From Cavia porcellus (lineage: Eukaryota > Chordata > Mammalia > Rodentia > Caviidae): 64,000 nucleotides of DNA. Made by a program: the position numbers and the translations under genes. The stretch covers positions 79,245,982-79,309,981 of the forward strand of contig NW_026947484.1 in assembly GCF_034190915.1 (NCBI RefSeq), in the 5' to 3' direction. Below, in pieces: positions 1 to 12,948 of the stretch (positions are counted from its first letter, which is position 1; each line of letters starts with the position of its first letter). The notes beneath the pieces were generated by a model, which did no database searches, had not been told where the DNA came from, and saw only the letters and a list, made by a program, of their open reading frames with translations.

Positions 1-206
1 TTAAGTTTAGTACATGTTATATTTGAGTCAAGATCTTTTTCTTGATTTTATCTTCATCTCTGCCATATAGTGCTGCAGTGCACAGGGCAGAAATTATACC
101 AGAAAGTAAAAGCTGCAGTGTTGCTTTTAACAAATAGAAAAAAAAAAAAAAAAAAAAAACTTCAAAACTCAAGACAAGCACAGTTTATTTTATTTTATCT
201 TATTTT

Positions 207-288
207 ATTATATTTTATTTTTTCTTTTTCATCGGTACTGAGGATCAAACTCACGACCACACACTGCTGAGCTAAAGCCCCAGCCCTC
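207..288 (-). repeat. ID-type SINE, diverged
   Basis: The minus strand reads gagggctggggctttagctc at the head and ends with a GTACCGAT-like box followed by an A-rich tail (T-rich on plus, 186-230). The middle part is shortened relative to the full copies at 22441 and 41340. It belongs to the same family, older. Confidence 0.7.
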
Positions 289-779
289 AGTTTATTATTT
301 CATACTTCCTCTACTTTCATCATGTAAGGTCTGACTGACACTATTTTTCTTAAAGTCCTTCTTAACATGTTTCACTGACTATACATCCAAAACAAGAATC
401 AGCAATTTAAAAAAAAGACGATAGAGAATCTGTAAATTAAAAACCTAAATCTTTAAGATACTTTTATACAATAGCTTTGATTGCGTCTTTAGGCTGAAAC
501 ACATACAATGGAAATTATGACTTTGTTAAAACCATTTAATTGACTTTACCTTCAGTCTCTTACCAATAAATGTCTTGCCCTAAATCAAAACATCATCTCT
601 CTAGAAAAAAGTCAGTTTCTTCATTTTGCTTCAAAGCTTTGAATAGCTTCAAAGCTGTGTTCTGCACAAAGAACAATTTTATGAGCTTCACATAAAACTA
701 AATCTCTTAATACAAAGTGTTTTTTAAATTGCATCTCCCACTAAAATACTAAAGCATCTCCTCAATCTCATCTACAGTT

Positions 780-1140
780 CCAACCTCACCAAATCATAGA
801 TCATTTACTAAAGACACCGTGGACTTTACCCCAGTGCTTTGTTTACATTTCTCTCTGCCTAAATCTCCTCTGTATCTGACTCTTCTTAGTTCCTGTATAA
901 ATAGCACTTTCTCTATGAAGTTTCCCAATCTTCCCTCTCCCAGATTTTGTTGAAAATTACTCCTTATTCTATAGTTCCTTGACCAAAAGGATATTTTAGC
1001 ACATCTCAGACTGCATTTCTTTTTTCTTAATTCCCCATATGCCTTTCTGTCTAATGTTTTAACTCTTCAAAGTACAGGAAGGTGTCTGTCTTTGCATGCC
1101 TCTCACACAGTTGAGATTCAGTGTTTGCTGAATAAATAGT
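780..1140 (+). repeat. L2 LINE 3' end
   Basis: A pyrimidine-rich stretch with scattered CTCC/TTCCC blocks leads into a terminal segment like that of L2: a 'gtgtctgtctttgcatgcc' box, then 'gtttgctgaataaatag'. This is the usual order at the L2 3' end. It is strongly diverged. Confidence 0.55.
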
Positions 1141-2104
1141 AAAAGGACTAGCGTGCAATATATTCTTTCTCTAGCAGTATCTTAGAGCTAACACTTCTGA
1201 CTAAAATGGAGTGGATCTGGAGATCTGACCAAAGCAACTAAATCACTTCAGAACCCTGAAGCAGAATGCAAGCAGAAGCCTCCTTTCTCCTAATTCTACA
1301 TGTTGAACTGGAAATAAAACCAAAGAATCACAACTAGATGGCATGTCTGCACTATGCTGGTAGAAGGATAGCTTTTTTGTTTTATTTACTCTGAATTATG
1401 ACAGTAGTCACATGGGACTATAAGGTCCTCGACTAGCAGGAGTAATATAGGCTAGTGCAAATCATTTCATCTCTTGGATTCATCTGAAAAGAGAGCTGCT
1501 AATGCTTTGATTATCCTCAGGTTTTAAGATCAACCTAGGCTAAGGTGTTTTTCAATTGTAAAATACGTGATTCTATTATCCATCCATGCATTCATTCATG
1601 AATGCTTGAAATCTCTTCTTATAATTACTAACTGCTAAAATTCTATGTTTAAGAAAGTTGGATTTTTTTAAGTGTAAGAAATTCCAGACATAAGAATTCA
1701 TAGTTAAAAAAAAAAAATAATTCATAGTAAAAAAAAAAAAAAAAAAAAGACTCAAAGGATGTGCAGAATAGCAAGTCTACACTGATGCATAAAACTACTT
1801 TCTCCAGGAGGTATTTGCTGTGTTTGTTCTTTAAGTTTTATATTTCATTTCCCTGACTGACCAGTTTGAGATGTTACACTTAATTTAAAAGGGGTCAAAT
1901 GGGTGAAAGAATCAGAATTAAAATTTCTGGAGGACTAGATCACTGAAATCCTAAGTCAGACTAAGGAATTATTGATAGTGAATGCAAGTCAACAGTAGCA
2001 ACACTCCTGTACACTTGGTATTTGCTCTAGTTGTTCAAAAAGAAGAGACTTAAGTAACTTAGAAATATATAACTTTGACTTATTAAGGCAACTCCAAAGT
2101 ATAC

Positions 2105-2224
2105 CTTTGCTTCTGTTGCATGGGTTGTTGTCTCATAGCCATATACTGCATGTCTTCCTGCAGACGATTAAGAGGGGAATCTGGCTTGACACGAATCCCA
2201 TAGTAATGATACTTGGAGTTTCCT
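2105..2224 (-). CDS. RFX3: RFX3 exon: end of DNA-binding domain
   Basis: This 120-bp exon supplies one base for Arg, then 39 codons plus AG. The peptide runs GNSKYHYYGIRVKPDSPLNR, then LQEDMQYMAMRQQPMQQKQ. It completes the winged-helix domain (the KYHYYGIR wing) and enters the glutamine-rich stretch after it. The acceptor (ttttatgaag) is followed by AGGAAAC; choosing AG|AGG rather than the AG two bases later is required to keep RGNSK in frame. The donor is GCAAAG followed by gtatac, weaker than the other donors in this gene. The next exon, which begins by completing Arg and continues towards the B, C and dimerisation domains, is outside the window on the left. Confidence 0.96.
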
Positions 2225-5200
2225 CTTCATAAAAGACAACAAACATTGGAAACACAAAGAGTCAGTCAAATAACTATGCATCACATTAGATGTACATTTA
2301 ACTTTGGAAAACATTAAGTAAAAACCTAATATATCTTTATGATTTATGTTTTTGTATACCTGTTTTTATTGCAACATCTAAAAAAATCAAAATGAGATTC
2401 TCAGTCAGTTCAAGGCTTTAAGATACATATTTCCTTATATACCTTCACTTAATTTGTTCCACTCAAGTGAATTTTATTTTCAAATTTATATCTTAAATTT
2501 AATCGAGAAAAGGTAATAGTAGTAAAACAAATTCAATAACAGTATAAATGAACATGAATTTATTAGAGAATAGCTGTATCAAACAAAAAAATCCTTAGTC
2601 TGAATGTGTTTCACATTTTTCTTTGTTCAGGGATGATGAAACAAGATAGCTGTTATAAGATATTGAGGTAAAGTGTGGTACAGTGGGTGCTTCACTTAAT
2701 TATGATTAAGTGCATGAATCGAGATACCACTGTATTTAATATTGCAACCCAAAATAGGAGGAAATTTTAGTGATGTTGAAATACATTTTATTAGTCTCTA
2801 CTTGTATGGATTTATGTCAGTTTTGTAGGCTGCATTGGATATGTCACAACATATACAGCAAAATTTCTCTGTGAACATGGCAAATTTCCACCTGGAATAA
2901 AAATATCACATCTTCCTCACGTTCGTAAGAAAGACTATGTTTGCTATTTGAAATCACAAGTATTGCTCTGAATGGAATTTGGAAATTCTTGCAAAACTAA
3001 CATTTTAAATATGTAAATGCTTGCAATTGGAAAATAGTTTCCCACAACTCTATATATAGTAAGACATCAGTGCTCCTTCCAATTTTTTGCTTCACTTACA
3101 AAAAGAAATGCAAGGCAAGTGTGGATTAAATATATTTTATATAAAAATAGATTAATTTACTTCTAAGTTTAATAAGCACATACTAAATTAACCCTATACA
3201 CTTGCAGACATTATATCACATAAATAATATTGTTATAGTTTTTTAAAAATATGGCTTTCAGCAGAATAAAGCAGAAATAAATGCTCAATATTCAAACAGA
3301 AAGACCCTCCATCTGTAGAAATTAGGAGTGGTTTTCAAAACCTACTAAAGAACTCAGCAAAAAAATACCACAGTTTTTAGTGTTTTTGCAAACAAACTGG
3401 AGTGAGCAGAGGAACAGGCTAGCAGCAGTTCTTAGTCATGGAAAAAATTATCATGTGAAGTGATGTTTCTCTGGTGAGATCCCACATAAGTGGAATGCCT
3501 AGATTCCTTTCAGTTTCTTGCAAATTAGCATCTGGGTTGGGTTGGGAGATGTACCTCTTTTCACACCATTCAGAATGGCTTTGGGAGAGAAGCAAAGCCA
3601 TGGTTACTTTTGCTCAAACTTCATTTGGAAATGGAACCATGAGAAAGGAAATTTTTGTTTATTAATACTGATTTTATTTATTTTGTTTACATAGGTCCAA
3701 AAATGTTAGAAAAGATATAGTCTGGTTTAAATAATTTCACCATGTAATTTTACTCATAATATTTCTGGATATAGTTTTTTTTTTTTTTTTTTTTTTCCCA
3801 AAAAGTATCTGATTTAGCTTGCTTCATGATCTGTACGGATTATCCTTCCATTCTGTGGGTTAAGCGTAGAAAGTAAGTGTCAGTTTCCATGGCAGAAACA
3901 ATCTCAAAAAAAAAGAATCTCTGAGATTTCATACCTAGTGCTCAGTTTCTCTCTATTATAGTTTTTCTATCTTCCTAACACTTCATTAGTTTAAACCCCA
4001 TCTCCATCCTGTAATATTTACTTTCTCTTTATTCTTCTAGGCTTTGCTTTCCATCTCAATTGCAAACACCATCATACAATTGTAAGAGAAGCAGGGGACA
4101 TAATTGTTGGGGAGGGTCCATTAGAAAGCAAAAGCTGCTGTATTATAAAATGTACTTACAGAATATGGATTCTACTCATTCACAAACCCAAACAACCCTA
4201 ATTTTGTCCCTTTCGATTTTAAAGATGTGTTTCAAGGTTTGAATGGAGCCTCAAAATAGGACCCATTGAAATCCTTTTCAGTAACAAAAGCAACACTACA
4301 ATACAGTTATTAGAATGTTGAATAAAGCCCAGTTTCAAAATATTGGCACCATATGCGTAACTACTGAGCCACCAGCTAGGAGATAGTAGGTTAGGTTCCC
4401 AAATAATGATTTTCCTAGTTTTGGGGGAAAAAAATACTAGATAAACAAAAGCTTTCAAGGGAATGAAAGCCAGTTTCTTTAGTTTGAATAGGCAATCATA
4501 TGCTGCAGTTTCAAATATAATATCTTTGAAAGTATAGATAAAAGAAAATATATTTATGAGACAACAGAACCTCCAGCAACCTGAATGTTGTATAATCACT
4601 AAAAATGCAAAAGTAAGGAATAATTCACAATTTGAGTACATACAAGCCTTGCAAATCTTACAAAACCTCCATCTAATAGGGTTCAGGACACATTATCCAA
4701 AAATATGGTGCTTTGCCATTTTAGAAAATAACAGAAGCTGTAGAAGGTGGAAAAACATTACTTTCACTCCTTTCCACCTGAGGAGGGCTGGCCTTTTCCT
4801 GAAAATAGGTCATAGGACTTTCATTCTAGAGACAAGTGGGCCTTACTGAGTCATATACTTCCCACCCCAGTTAAAATTTTTGATCATATGCCTTTTAGTC
4901 AATCATGTTTCTCCAGAAGTAACCACTTCAGAATTTGGCTTAGAATAAAATGCCATTTCCCTGTTTCTGTAGGTCTTTATTTCTGAAGGGTCCATGTCAT
5001 GCACAAAACTACATGGCTCCATGTCACGTAAAACTTACATTAAATAAATTGGCATGTGGTTCTCTTGTTAATTTGTCTTTTGTCATAAGGATATTGTTCA
5101 TGAACCTTAAGATGAATGAGAGAAAGTTCAATCTTCTGACTGACAACACTGATAATTTTAGTTAAAATACAAGATGAAGTTATATTGGTAAGGTGCTCTT

Positions 5201-6179
5201 TATTTTACTAAGATTAAAAATACTTTATTGACATTTAAGTTTATTTTCAAAACAAGAGAAACTGGAAGCTCCTTCCTGATATTACTTGTTATTATGCAAT
5301 AAAGCTATAGAATAGAACCAAGTCAAATTTCCCCATAAGGTCAACATTGAACCTAATCACTAAATTTGATTTGGTTTGCTACCTATGTAGTTTGCAACTA
5401 GAATCATGGAAACAATTAAATTCATGAACCGAGACACCATCACATAATTTCTTCCACATATGGTTTAATAACTAAGAACATAAAAAATAAATAAATAAAA
5501 GAAGAATAAGAGAGAAAATAGGAGATGGGATGATATCATTATCAATGCCATCAAGTACCTGTGTTTTGCAAATTTAGCAAATAACTTTTAGTTGATCTCA
5601 GCTATACAAAATGAAATGAAAACTTTAGTTTTCATTTTTTCTCTATTAAAATAAATTATTAAAAATTAAGTATAATTTTATAAGTATCTGAGATATAATT
5701 TTCCATTTACTACGCCACTGTATTCATCATCATTAGGATAGTTATTTTCACAAAAAAGAATACAGTTAAAGTACCAAATGCAGGGCCGGGGATGTAGTTT
5801 GTGATAATTGCTTAACATGTGTGATGACCTGGGTCAAAACCTGGTATGACAATAAACAAATAAATACATAAATACATAAATAAAACAAAAATCCACAAAC
5901 AAATCTTGCATTAGCAGGTTAGTCTGTTAATTCCTATGTAATCTGAAAACCTGTTCTTAAAACCTGCTCAGTTAGTGTGCAGGACAACCTACCATTTTGG
6001 GTTGGTACTGTTCACTGAATAATGACTTTCCTTTTCACATGAATTTCATAAACTGAGAGCATTCTCTACTGTTTCCTTATATTCTACCTGTAATTAAGTA
6101 TTCTGATTAAACAATAACACCAAACTGCTCTAATTTGAAAAGGAGAGATTGGTTGATGATCTCTTTTTTAAGTACTAAC
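2225..6179 (-). other. RFX3: RFX3 intron, 3,955 bp
   Basis: This is AT-rich intron between the two exons of the DNA-binding domain. It contains a T-run at 3776-3797 and a diverged ID-type SINE at 5785-5880. Short ORFs here (for example 4219-4641 minus and 4556-4849 plus) have no recognisable protein features and look like chance. Nothing else could be assigned. Confidence 0.85.
5785..5880 (+). repeat. ID-type SINE, diverged
   Basis: It starts gggccggggatgtagtttg, has a recognisable B-box-like 'gggtcaaaacctgg' and ends in (ataa)n-like tail. The anticodon-arm region is degraded. It is an older relative of the young ID copies. Confidence 0.6.
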
Positions 6180-6361
6180 CTAGTGCCCAATCTCCTGGTT
6201 CGTAGTCCCATAAAAATTGACCTTATTAATTTTCCAAAAGAGGCAGCATTGACTGGGTCCAGTTTGTGTTCCTGACAGTGTCGAAGGTAGTGGTTGTACA
6301 GAGTGCTTCTGGGAAGGCTCACTCCTTCTGCTGTCTCATAATTGTCCAAAAGCCACTGAAG
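6180..6361 (-). CDS. RFX3: RFX3 exon: most of the RFX DNA-binding domain
   Basis: This 182-bp exon encodes 60 codons plus AG. It starts [20 protein letters not shown], continues through [15 protein letters not shown] and [16 protein letters not shown], and ends RRLGT with a split Arg codon. This is the first and larger part of the winged-helix domain that contacts the X-box in RFX factors; FGKLIRSIF and [10 protein letters not shown] are family hallmarks. The acceptor is tttgtactag and the donor is ACTAG followed by gttagt. The split Arg codon (AG|A) is completed by the 2224-2105 exon, giving RGNSKYHYYG across the junction. No substitution breaks the domain. The upstream reading frame is set by the phase-0 end of the 14042 exon or of the candidate exon at 12397. 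Confidence 0.97.
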
Positions 6362-6488
6362 CTAGTACAAAGAAGACAAAGTAACACAGAGAAGTAAGAC
6401 AATTTGTCAAAATTTCAGTAAGTCATTGCAAACACAATACAAGAAATACTCAGATTTTTTTTTTTTTTATTTATTTATTTATTTATTT

Positions 6489-6643
6489 TTTTTTATCTTT
6501 TTGAGACAAGATTTTACTATGAGGTTCAGGCTGGCCTTGAACTCACTTTGTAGCCCAGGCTGGCCCCTAAATCACAGTGATCCTGCTCCCTCAGCATCCA
6601 GAGGGCTGAGATCAGATAAAGTTGCACACTACTGCACCCGGCT
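6489..6643 (-). repeat. B1-like (7SL-derived) SINE
   Basis: The plus strand shows the inverted B1 hallmarks in order: T-rich tail, 'gagacaagattttactatg', 'caggctggccttgaactcac', 'tagcccaggctggcc', 'cctcagcatccagagggctgag' shortened, and 'actgcacccggc'. The partial inner repetition (caggctggcc appearing twice) is typical of B1. It sits directly upstream (minus strand) of the DNA-binding-domain exon. Confidence 0.85.
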
Positions 6644-7614
6644 TCATTAACTCTTATGATAAAGTAATGTACATTACTGTATTTCAAAGGCCAGTATAAC
6701 CTGATTTTGAAAACTCTCACCAATACTACAAATAGCCGAGCAATACTTATCATTTGATACTTATTTTTTCCCCAAATATTTGAGCACATGTAGAGACACA
6801 CTAATTTTCCCTGCATTCACTGTTATTTTGGGGAAAAGTATCTACTCGGGGAATTCAGATGATCTTGTTAACTGGTCATAAATATAATTTATGATTGCTA
6901 TCAATAAAACATGTTACCAAAACTGGCAGCATGACATCATGTCTTTCATGTTGGTTCATTATAATATGCAAATAGCAGGCTGCTTTGTATAAGTTTTTAA
7001 GATTCTATTAATTTTAGTTTTTAAGGTTCTATTAATTTTCAAAACATACTAACTTATTGCAAATCATCACATAATACAATAACTACGTTTTGTACTGGGA
7101 CAAATTCTGCAAATAAAAAGGACAATGTAAGTCAATCCTTCCCCCAGAAGAAAAAAACTCATTTGATTCTGGCAAACAATTTATATAAAATAAAAAGGAA
7201 TCTTCTTTACATCCAATTGAATTTTGCTCCAATGTTAATAAAACAAAAGTTTTATATTTTCCAGCATGTATTTTTTAAAAAATAATCTTTAAAGTACAAC
7301 ATGCACAAGAAATTTTTAGAAAATTCAGTCTAGGTATGTAATATTAAATCTCAACATGAGATTCATTTGTTCATTTACTTATTTATAAACGGGAAAGTGA
7401 AACAGACAGAAATGGTTATCTTATGGTCACAAATTATCTCAATGTCTCAAGCCTGGTTTCCAACTCAGATTTCCTAATTTCTCTGAAATCTAGACCAAGA
7501 GTTAATTCCACAGAAGCACTAAATATTTCATATTGCTTGTCTCAACAAAATTTCCATAACATGTACCTTTAGTGAAATATAAATTATAGAAGTAAAAATA
7601 ATTCAGTTTTGAAT

Positions 7615-7760
7615 ACCGACTAGCATCAACAGGCAATGTGCTAGGTACCCAGTGATATAGTTAAAAGTGAGCTCACCTATCCTCTGGGAATTCAGAGTTA
7701 AGTGCTAAAAATGATGAGATAGACACTTAAGTAAATAAAAGCATTTTTCCCTTAAACTTG
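7615..7760 (-). repeat. Probable L2 fragment
   Basis: The stretch 'aatgtgctaggtacccagtg' followed by an 'agtgagctcacctatcctct' block resembles the reverse complement of the L2 3' end (bases before the terminal tail). It is diverged; the assignment is by eye only. Confidence 0.4.
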
Positions 7761-9029
7761 CATATTTTAAGATGTTTAATCAAACTTAGAACCTCAAATT
7801 TCAGCTTCTAATAAAAATTCATTGAGTATTTTCAGTATTGTTTATAACTATGTCAGCTAATGTTTCTAAAACTGTTTTAATTTAAAATATAATTCTATGA
7901 TACTTAATAATTAAACCTATGCTGATGGTTAGTTTGGCAATTACAGTCACCACACCCACAGACAGAACAGAGAACTTTAAAAAATAAAAATGTTCTGCTC
8001 AGGAAGACTTCAAGTTCTTTGCAGAATATATATGCATATGAATATATGCATTTTAATATATACATCAGCTTTGCAACATATATAAACCTCTACTACAAAA
8101 CTCCCAAAACATTTTTAAACTAAACTTCCATCTTTATAATAACAGAAATGTAAGTCAAAAGAATTCTTTCCATATGAATTATCATGTAAACTTCATTGTC
8201 AGCAACTTTTCTAGAGATACACAAACATGATTTCTGAGTACTCTAAATAATACATAAAATACATAGAACATTATATGTGTCCATTTAGTGTAAAAGATAG
8301 GAGGCAAACTGATTCAGAAATTACTGTTACTGAGCCCCAATGCAATATTCTGCCTGCACCATTGGGAAAGAATGTCTCTTTAGTGTTTTTGCGTTTGTTT
8401 CAGAGTTTGTTGACTATGAACACAACTGTGGGAGGTTAGTAGACAAGTAGCAATAGACACCTGACTCATATTTCAAGCACGTGCCTCTGGAAAATTATTA
8501 GGATTTGAAAGCATGTAATTGGTGTTACAGCAGCTCTAGTGAGCCATTGTGCATACATATATCAGATGGAGGAAGGGGTAAACTGCCTTTTATTGATACT
8601 CATGATACACTAAAGAAAGGAATACAGACCTTAATATAAGAGTTATAAAAAGTACTAAAAAAAAAAAAGCTCTGGGTAGGCAAACATATAAAGCATGTAA
8701 ATATTAAAAAAAAACAGCAATATTTTGAAATTGAACTAATGAAGTTCCCATATCCACAAGCATTCAGTACACAATAAATGTAAGTTTAAAATGCCAAATA
8801 TATGCTTGTATGTATGTCTATGTATCATCATAAAATAACACTGTCAAAGGCGTAATAGTATGATTTAAAAGAGGAGTGAAAAAATCAATATTCCTTCTTT
8901 TACTAACGACAACAGATGATATCCAAATAGGAAACTTACTGTAAAGGGTATTTTACCAGAAATCAAATAAAGTCAATTTTATAATAGAGCTTTGAAACCT
9001 AAAGTGCATAAATAATAAAACATTTTATG

Positions 9030-9031
<2 letters not shown>

Positions 9032-9077
<46 letters not shown>
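9032..9077 (+). repeat. (TG)n microsatellite
   Basis: About 23 uninterrupted TG units. The Cys-Val ORFs through it are an artefact of the repeat. Confidence 0.98.
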
Positions 9078-9082
<5 letters not shown>

Positions 9083-10864
9083 TAGCTGGTTTGAAAAGTT
9101 TCCCATGGACAGGTATTTTACTGACTGTAATTTTGACAGTGGCAAAAGCACAGTTTATTTTTTCCTACTTCACTTTCTGGGAGGAAGAACTGTTTTTCTT
9201 GCCTGGAGAGCACTCTGAAAGAGCAGAAGGAGGTCAAGTGGAGGCAAGGCCCTGAAGAAATAAAGGTGGTTCTGCAACCTGGGCTCCAACAAGGAAGCCT
9301 GACAAAGACAGCACTAAGCAGGAGTTTATCTCCTAGAAACTTCATACAAGTAGAAACTGATTTAAAATCTACCAGATAAAACTTTAAAATATAGCTGCAG
9401 ATTATAATATGCATTCTATATGCCAGTATTTAATATTCAGAATTTGATAGTGATGAAAGTACATACCAGATACTGAATTTAATACACAGTATTAGGAAGC
9501 ATGATTTTTATTACTAGATAAATTTAAGTTTCTGTGTTAGTTTAAACATAACCTAAAAGCATATGCTCCACACACTACCCCTCAACAATTTAAGGCTAGT
9601 TATAAGGTGCTTTCTTTTCTGTGGTTTTGTCTGTAACAAACTATATTTGACTATTAGAATTCAACACTCTTTAACATTTAGTAAGTTATAATGAAATTCC
9701 TGCTGTTGCTTTTACTCTTTTATGAAATGTCATGTAAAATGCTTGTATTTATGATTATAAAGGTCCATAAAACACCATAGAAACTTTTAACCTTTATATT
9801 TAAATCCTGATTATTCTATGAACAAAAATACACTTATCCAAGGATAGAAACAGACGATTGTATCTTTCAACCTTTGCATTATTATATAGTAATCAGGATA
9901 GATTAAAGCAGATGAACAGCTCCTGTTTATCTCAAAAGGAAATAATGATTGACAAAGAAGAAGAAATAAGTATTCTATTGCCAATTAACATCTAAATGTA
10001 ATATTTGGCATTTTCTCTCAAATGGATTGTTGTTAATTAGGATTCATTTTAAGTTTAGTTCACTGATAATATACATTTTTACAGACATTTAGCCTGTAAT
10101 AATATATTTATAGTACAGAAAAGTAAAGGGAGAACATAATGAAAACAAAGTTTTCCTTTGAGCTGACTATATTTCAGTAGCTACAATTAGCAAAAATCAT
10201 GAAGTAATAACTTGTTAGATTATGAAAAACTTATAAAATAAATACCAGAGTTTTTCATACTTTTAGTGAAACTTTTTTTTAAAAAATACAACTACAAGAA
10301 CATTATGTGAAACTTAGGAACAATTAGTTTAATATTTCTGATTTCAAATTTGCAATTGAAACTCTCCCATATTAAACACACTATAAGTATTAAATGCAAA
10401 TTTAAATTAATTACAACACAGAAGGAGTATAAAAGAAATTTAAGTGTGCAGTAATGGAAATTAGAAATTCTATTTAGGCAGAGAAACTTTTAAATAAAAA
10501 GTTGTTATGGTAATATACTCTATAAAGTCAAATTACAAATACCATTATAAAATTCAAGTAGATGAATGATGTTACTCATCTACAACTTTTGAAAAGATTA
10601 GCTTGTTTTGAGAGAAAAAAATATCTATCCTTCAGGTGGGGAAGGATGCATGTGGGGAAATGTTAGGCAACCATATATTCTTCAATTAGTGTGGCAGGAG
10701 TGACAGCCTCTACCAACCATGTTCACACGTACATCTACTACAGGATACTTGAAACAAAGAAAAAATCATTGCATATATGAGCCTCCAAATAAACACACAT
10801 GTGACTGGCAAAAGCATCTTAGAACAATGAAAGTAAGATAGCCTATTTGCTTCTGTTGTTTCTT

Positions 10865-11035
10865 AGATCCATTCACTTAGCAAATTTTAATTAGCATGTA
10901 CTAGGTACCAGCACTGTTTTAAATACCAGGACCTCTAGGTAGACAAAACATAAAAATTTTTTAGTCTCGTAATTTTGACTTATCAATAAACATTTATTGT
11001 CTATGAGATACTAGTTCTGAAATAATCCTCACTGA
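10865..11035 (-). repeat. Probable L2 fragment
   Basis: It reads 'cttagcaaattttaattagc', then 'atgtactaggtaccagcact', then a 'gacaaaacataaaa' block. This follows the reverse complement of the L2 3' end. Diverged. Confidence 0.45.
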
Positions 11036-12396
11036 GTTAAGATTCAATACAATAAAGTACTGTATGCAATATAACTGTACTCAGTTACAAGTGGGACACT
11101 CTATAGTGTATCACACATGTAGGTTCTGTGTATTTTAACCTGGAGGAAGATAAAAGTAGATTAAATGCATAAAAATAGCCGTAAGAATATAAGAAAATGG
11201 AATATAAAATATAATACCTGACTCCATCTCCCAAAGTACAAAATGGCAAAAAGCAAAGCAACCAAGTTGAATTCTACTGAGAAAGGATTATTTATTAAAT
11301 TGCTCTTAATAAGAATTTTCTTAATCATTGAGAAAATGAAATTCAGAAAAAGAAAATAGAAAATCCTTTCCAGTCCATATCCAAAAATAAAATAAAAAGA
11401 TGCTTTATCTCAAAATTAACAGACCTCTTTAAAAACTAACAATATAGGACATTTCCTAATTTTTTGCTAATGACAGTAATCCTTTGTAGAAATTTATAAA
11501 TCAGAGAATTAATTATTATACATTGGGACTCCTGACTACCTCAAGTAATTCAACAAATCTCAAATAACTCTATATTAGATCCTGTAAGGTGGGTAAACAT
11601 ACCTTTATTTATTAATATTTAAATGCTAACATTTAAAAAATCCTGCTAAAAATTTCTACACAGCAGAAAATCACCAATTAAGTTCACAGAATTCATAATA
11701 TTGTTAAAGATATTATCAATTGCATATCAATAATAACAGTCAACAATAAACTCAGTAATAATGCAATAGCTTACTCCAGATATTTGGAAAAATTTAATAA
11801 AAATGAAGAGCATCATTAACTTTCCAAGGACAAAAAGACAGTACGAGGTCTTTTTATGTTCAGAGAGAAACTAACTTCACTCATCAGCCAACAAAAACAC
11901 TGGTCCTATCTCCACTGTTCACAACCAATGTTTAGAATCATTTGTATTTCTAAACACATGATGGTAAATATAGTTTGTAATAAACTTCACCAAGTATAAA
12001 AAAGTGAATCAGGATAGCTATGCAAATATTATCACTGCATTAGAGACATTTGTGCTTGCTCTTTCTACATACTGAAATGTCTCTGACAAGTGTTCCAGTA
12101 TGGAAGATTTACCATAATGTATAATATAAAAACACAAAGCCAAAGAAAGATAATAAATTGGCTGCTATTGCACAGCTTAACTCATCTATTAACATTAAAT
12201 AATAGCTCAGAATTCCACAAGAAAAATAATTTTAAAAAACACAACATATTTGGTTTCAAAAAAAAAATCAACCAATAAAAAAACACAAAATATATGTTAA
12301 TACCTATGTTATTTTTCATGAAAATGTTAGTGAAGATGTGTAAATGAAGTTGAAAATAAAATTAAATATGTCACATATTTACTGTAGTGTACTTAC

Positions 12397-12474
12397 AAGT
12401 TTGAAAGTAACAGGAAACTTTAGGGGTCTTTTGGGAGGAGGAGTTGTTTTACGGATGTCCTCACACATTTCTGA
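12397..12474 (-). CDS. RFX3: Candidate RFX3 cassette exon (26 codons, not recognised)
   Basis: Seen in the sequence: on the minus strand an acceptor (cactcacttttag) and a perfect gtaagt donor bound 78 bp. This reads as 26 codons with no stop in the frame fixed by both neighbours, which are phase 0. The peptide starts SEMCEDIRK, contains TTPPPKRPLK, and ends PVTFKL. The CCTCCTCCC stretch makes it GC-richer than the surrounding intron. If included it would insert a proline/basic segment between LLNSH and LQWLLDN, immediately before the DNA-binding domain. I do not recognise it from the RFX3 protein I know. It could be a real alternative exon, a lineage-specific exon or a chance ORF between cryptic sites. 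The clean frame and strong donor favour an exon, but no transcript evidence is available here. Confidence 0.55.
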
Positions 12475-12897
12475 CTAAAAGTGAGTGACATTTTCACAAA
12501 CAGCAGTTTCTTATTCCCCTCTCCCCACACAGACACAGTCTAACAGTGATAGTAAATTAGCCTTTTAATACAACCACAAAGTTATGCCAACACACCAGGG
12601 ATACACTTATGAAATACGTAAAAGTGACATACTTGCATATGAATTTTCAGAAAGAGGAAGAAATCATAGTTTTACATTGTGTCAAAAGGGAAGGCCAAAA
12701 TATATTTTGTTATTATGAAACTTATATCTATGATTTTCACTAAAATTACAGACATTCTCCTGTTGTCAACCTGTTTTTGTTTACCAGGAAACTTCTCCTT
12801 GAAAAAGAAGACAAAATACCCCATTTAAAATAAATGTGTTAGAAAATTAGAAGATAGTGTTATTTTGGATTTTAAAACTTAAGTGTTTAAAAATTCA

Positions 12898-12948
12898 AAT
12901 ACCTAGTGTACATGAGGTACTGGGTTCAACCCCCAGTATGAAAAAACC
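12898..12948 (+). repeat. ID-type SINE fragment (3' half)
   Basis: The segment 'tgaggtactgggttcaaccc' followed by 'cccagtatgaaaaaa' resembles the B box and 3' end of an ID SINE. The 5' half is absent or unrecognisable. Confidence 0.4.

Larger units (their letters stand above)
1..2104 (-). other. RFX3: RFX3 intron (partial, left edge)
   Basis: This intron lies downstream of the 2105-2224 exon and runs off the left edge. It holds an ID-type SINE remnant near 207-288, an L2 3' end near 780-1140 and two A-runs near 1707-1749 separated by a short direct repeat (attcatagt). No coding exon, RNA gene or obvious regulatory site was seen in the remainder. Confidence 0.8.
6362..12396 (-). other. RFX3: RFX3 intron sequence, 6,035 bp
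   Basis: This is the intron upstream of the DNA-binding-domain exon, extending to 14041 if the candidate exon at 12397-12474 is not used. Recognisable content is a B1-like SINE (6489-6643), a probable minus-strand L2 fragment (7615-7760), a TG microsatellite (9032-9077) and another probable L2 fragment (10865-11035). The rest is very AT-rich and unassigned. Confidence 0.8.

Noticed and set aside
4219..4641. 140-codon minus-strand ORF, the longest in the window
   Set aside because: AT-rich with low-complexity Leu/Phe/Ile composition, no domain or splice-compatible context, in an intron of a gene on the same strand. Long chance ORFs are expected in AT-biased composition of this kind.
9034..9255. 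Cys/Val repeat ORF
   Set aside because: Produced by the TG microsatellite, then unrelated intron sequence.
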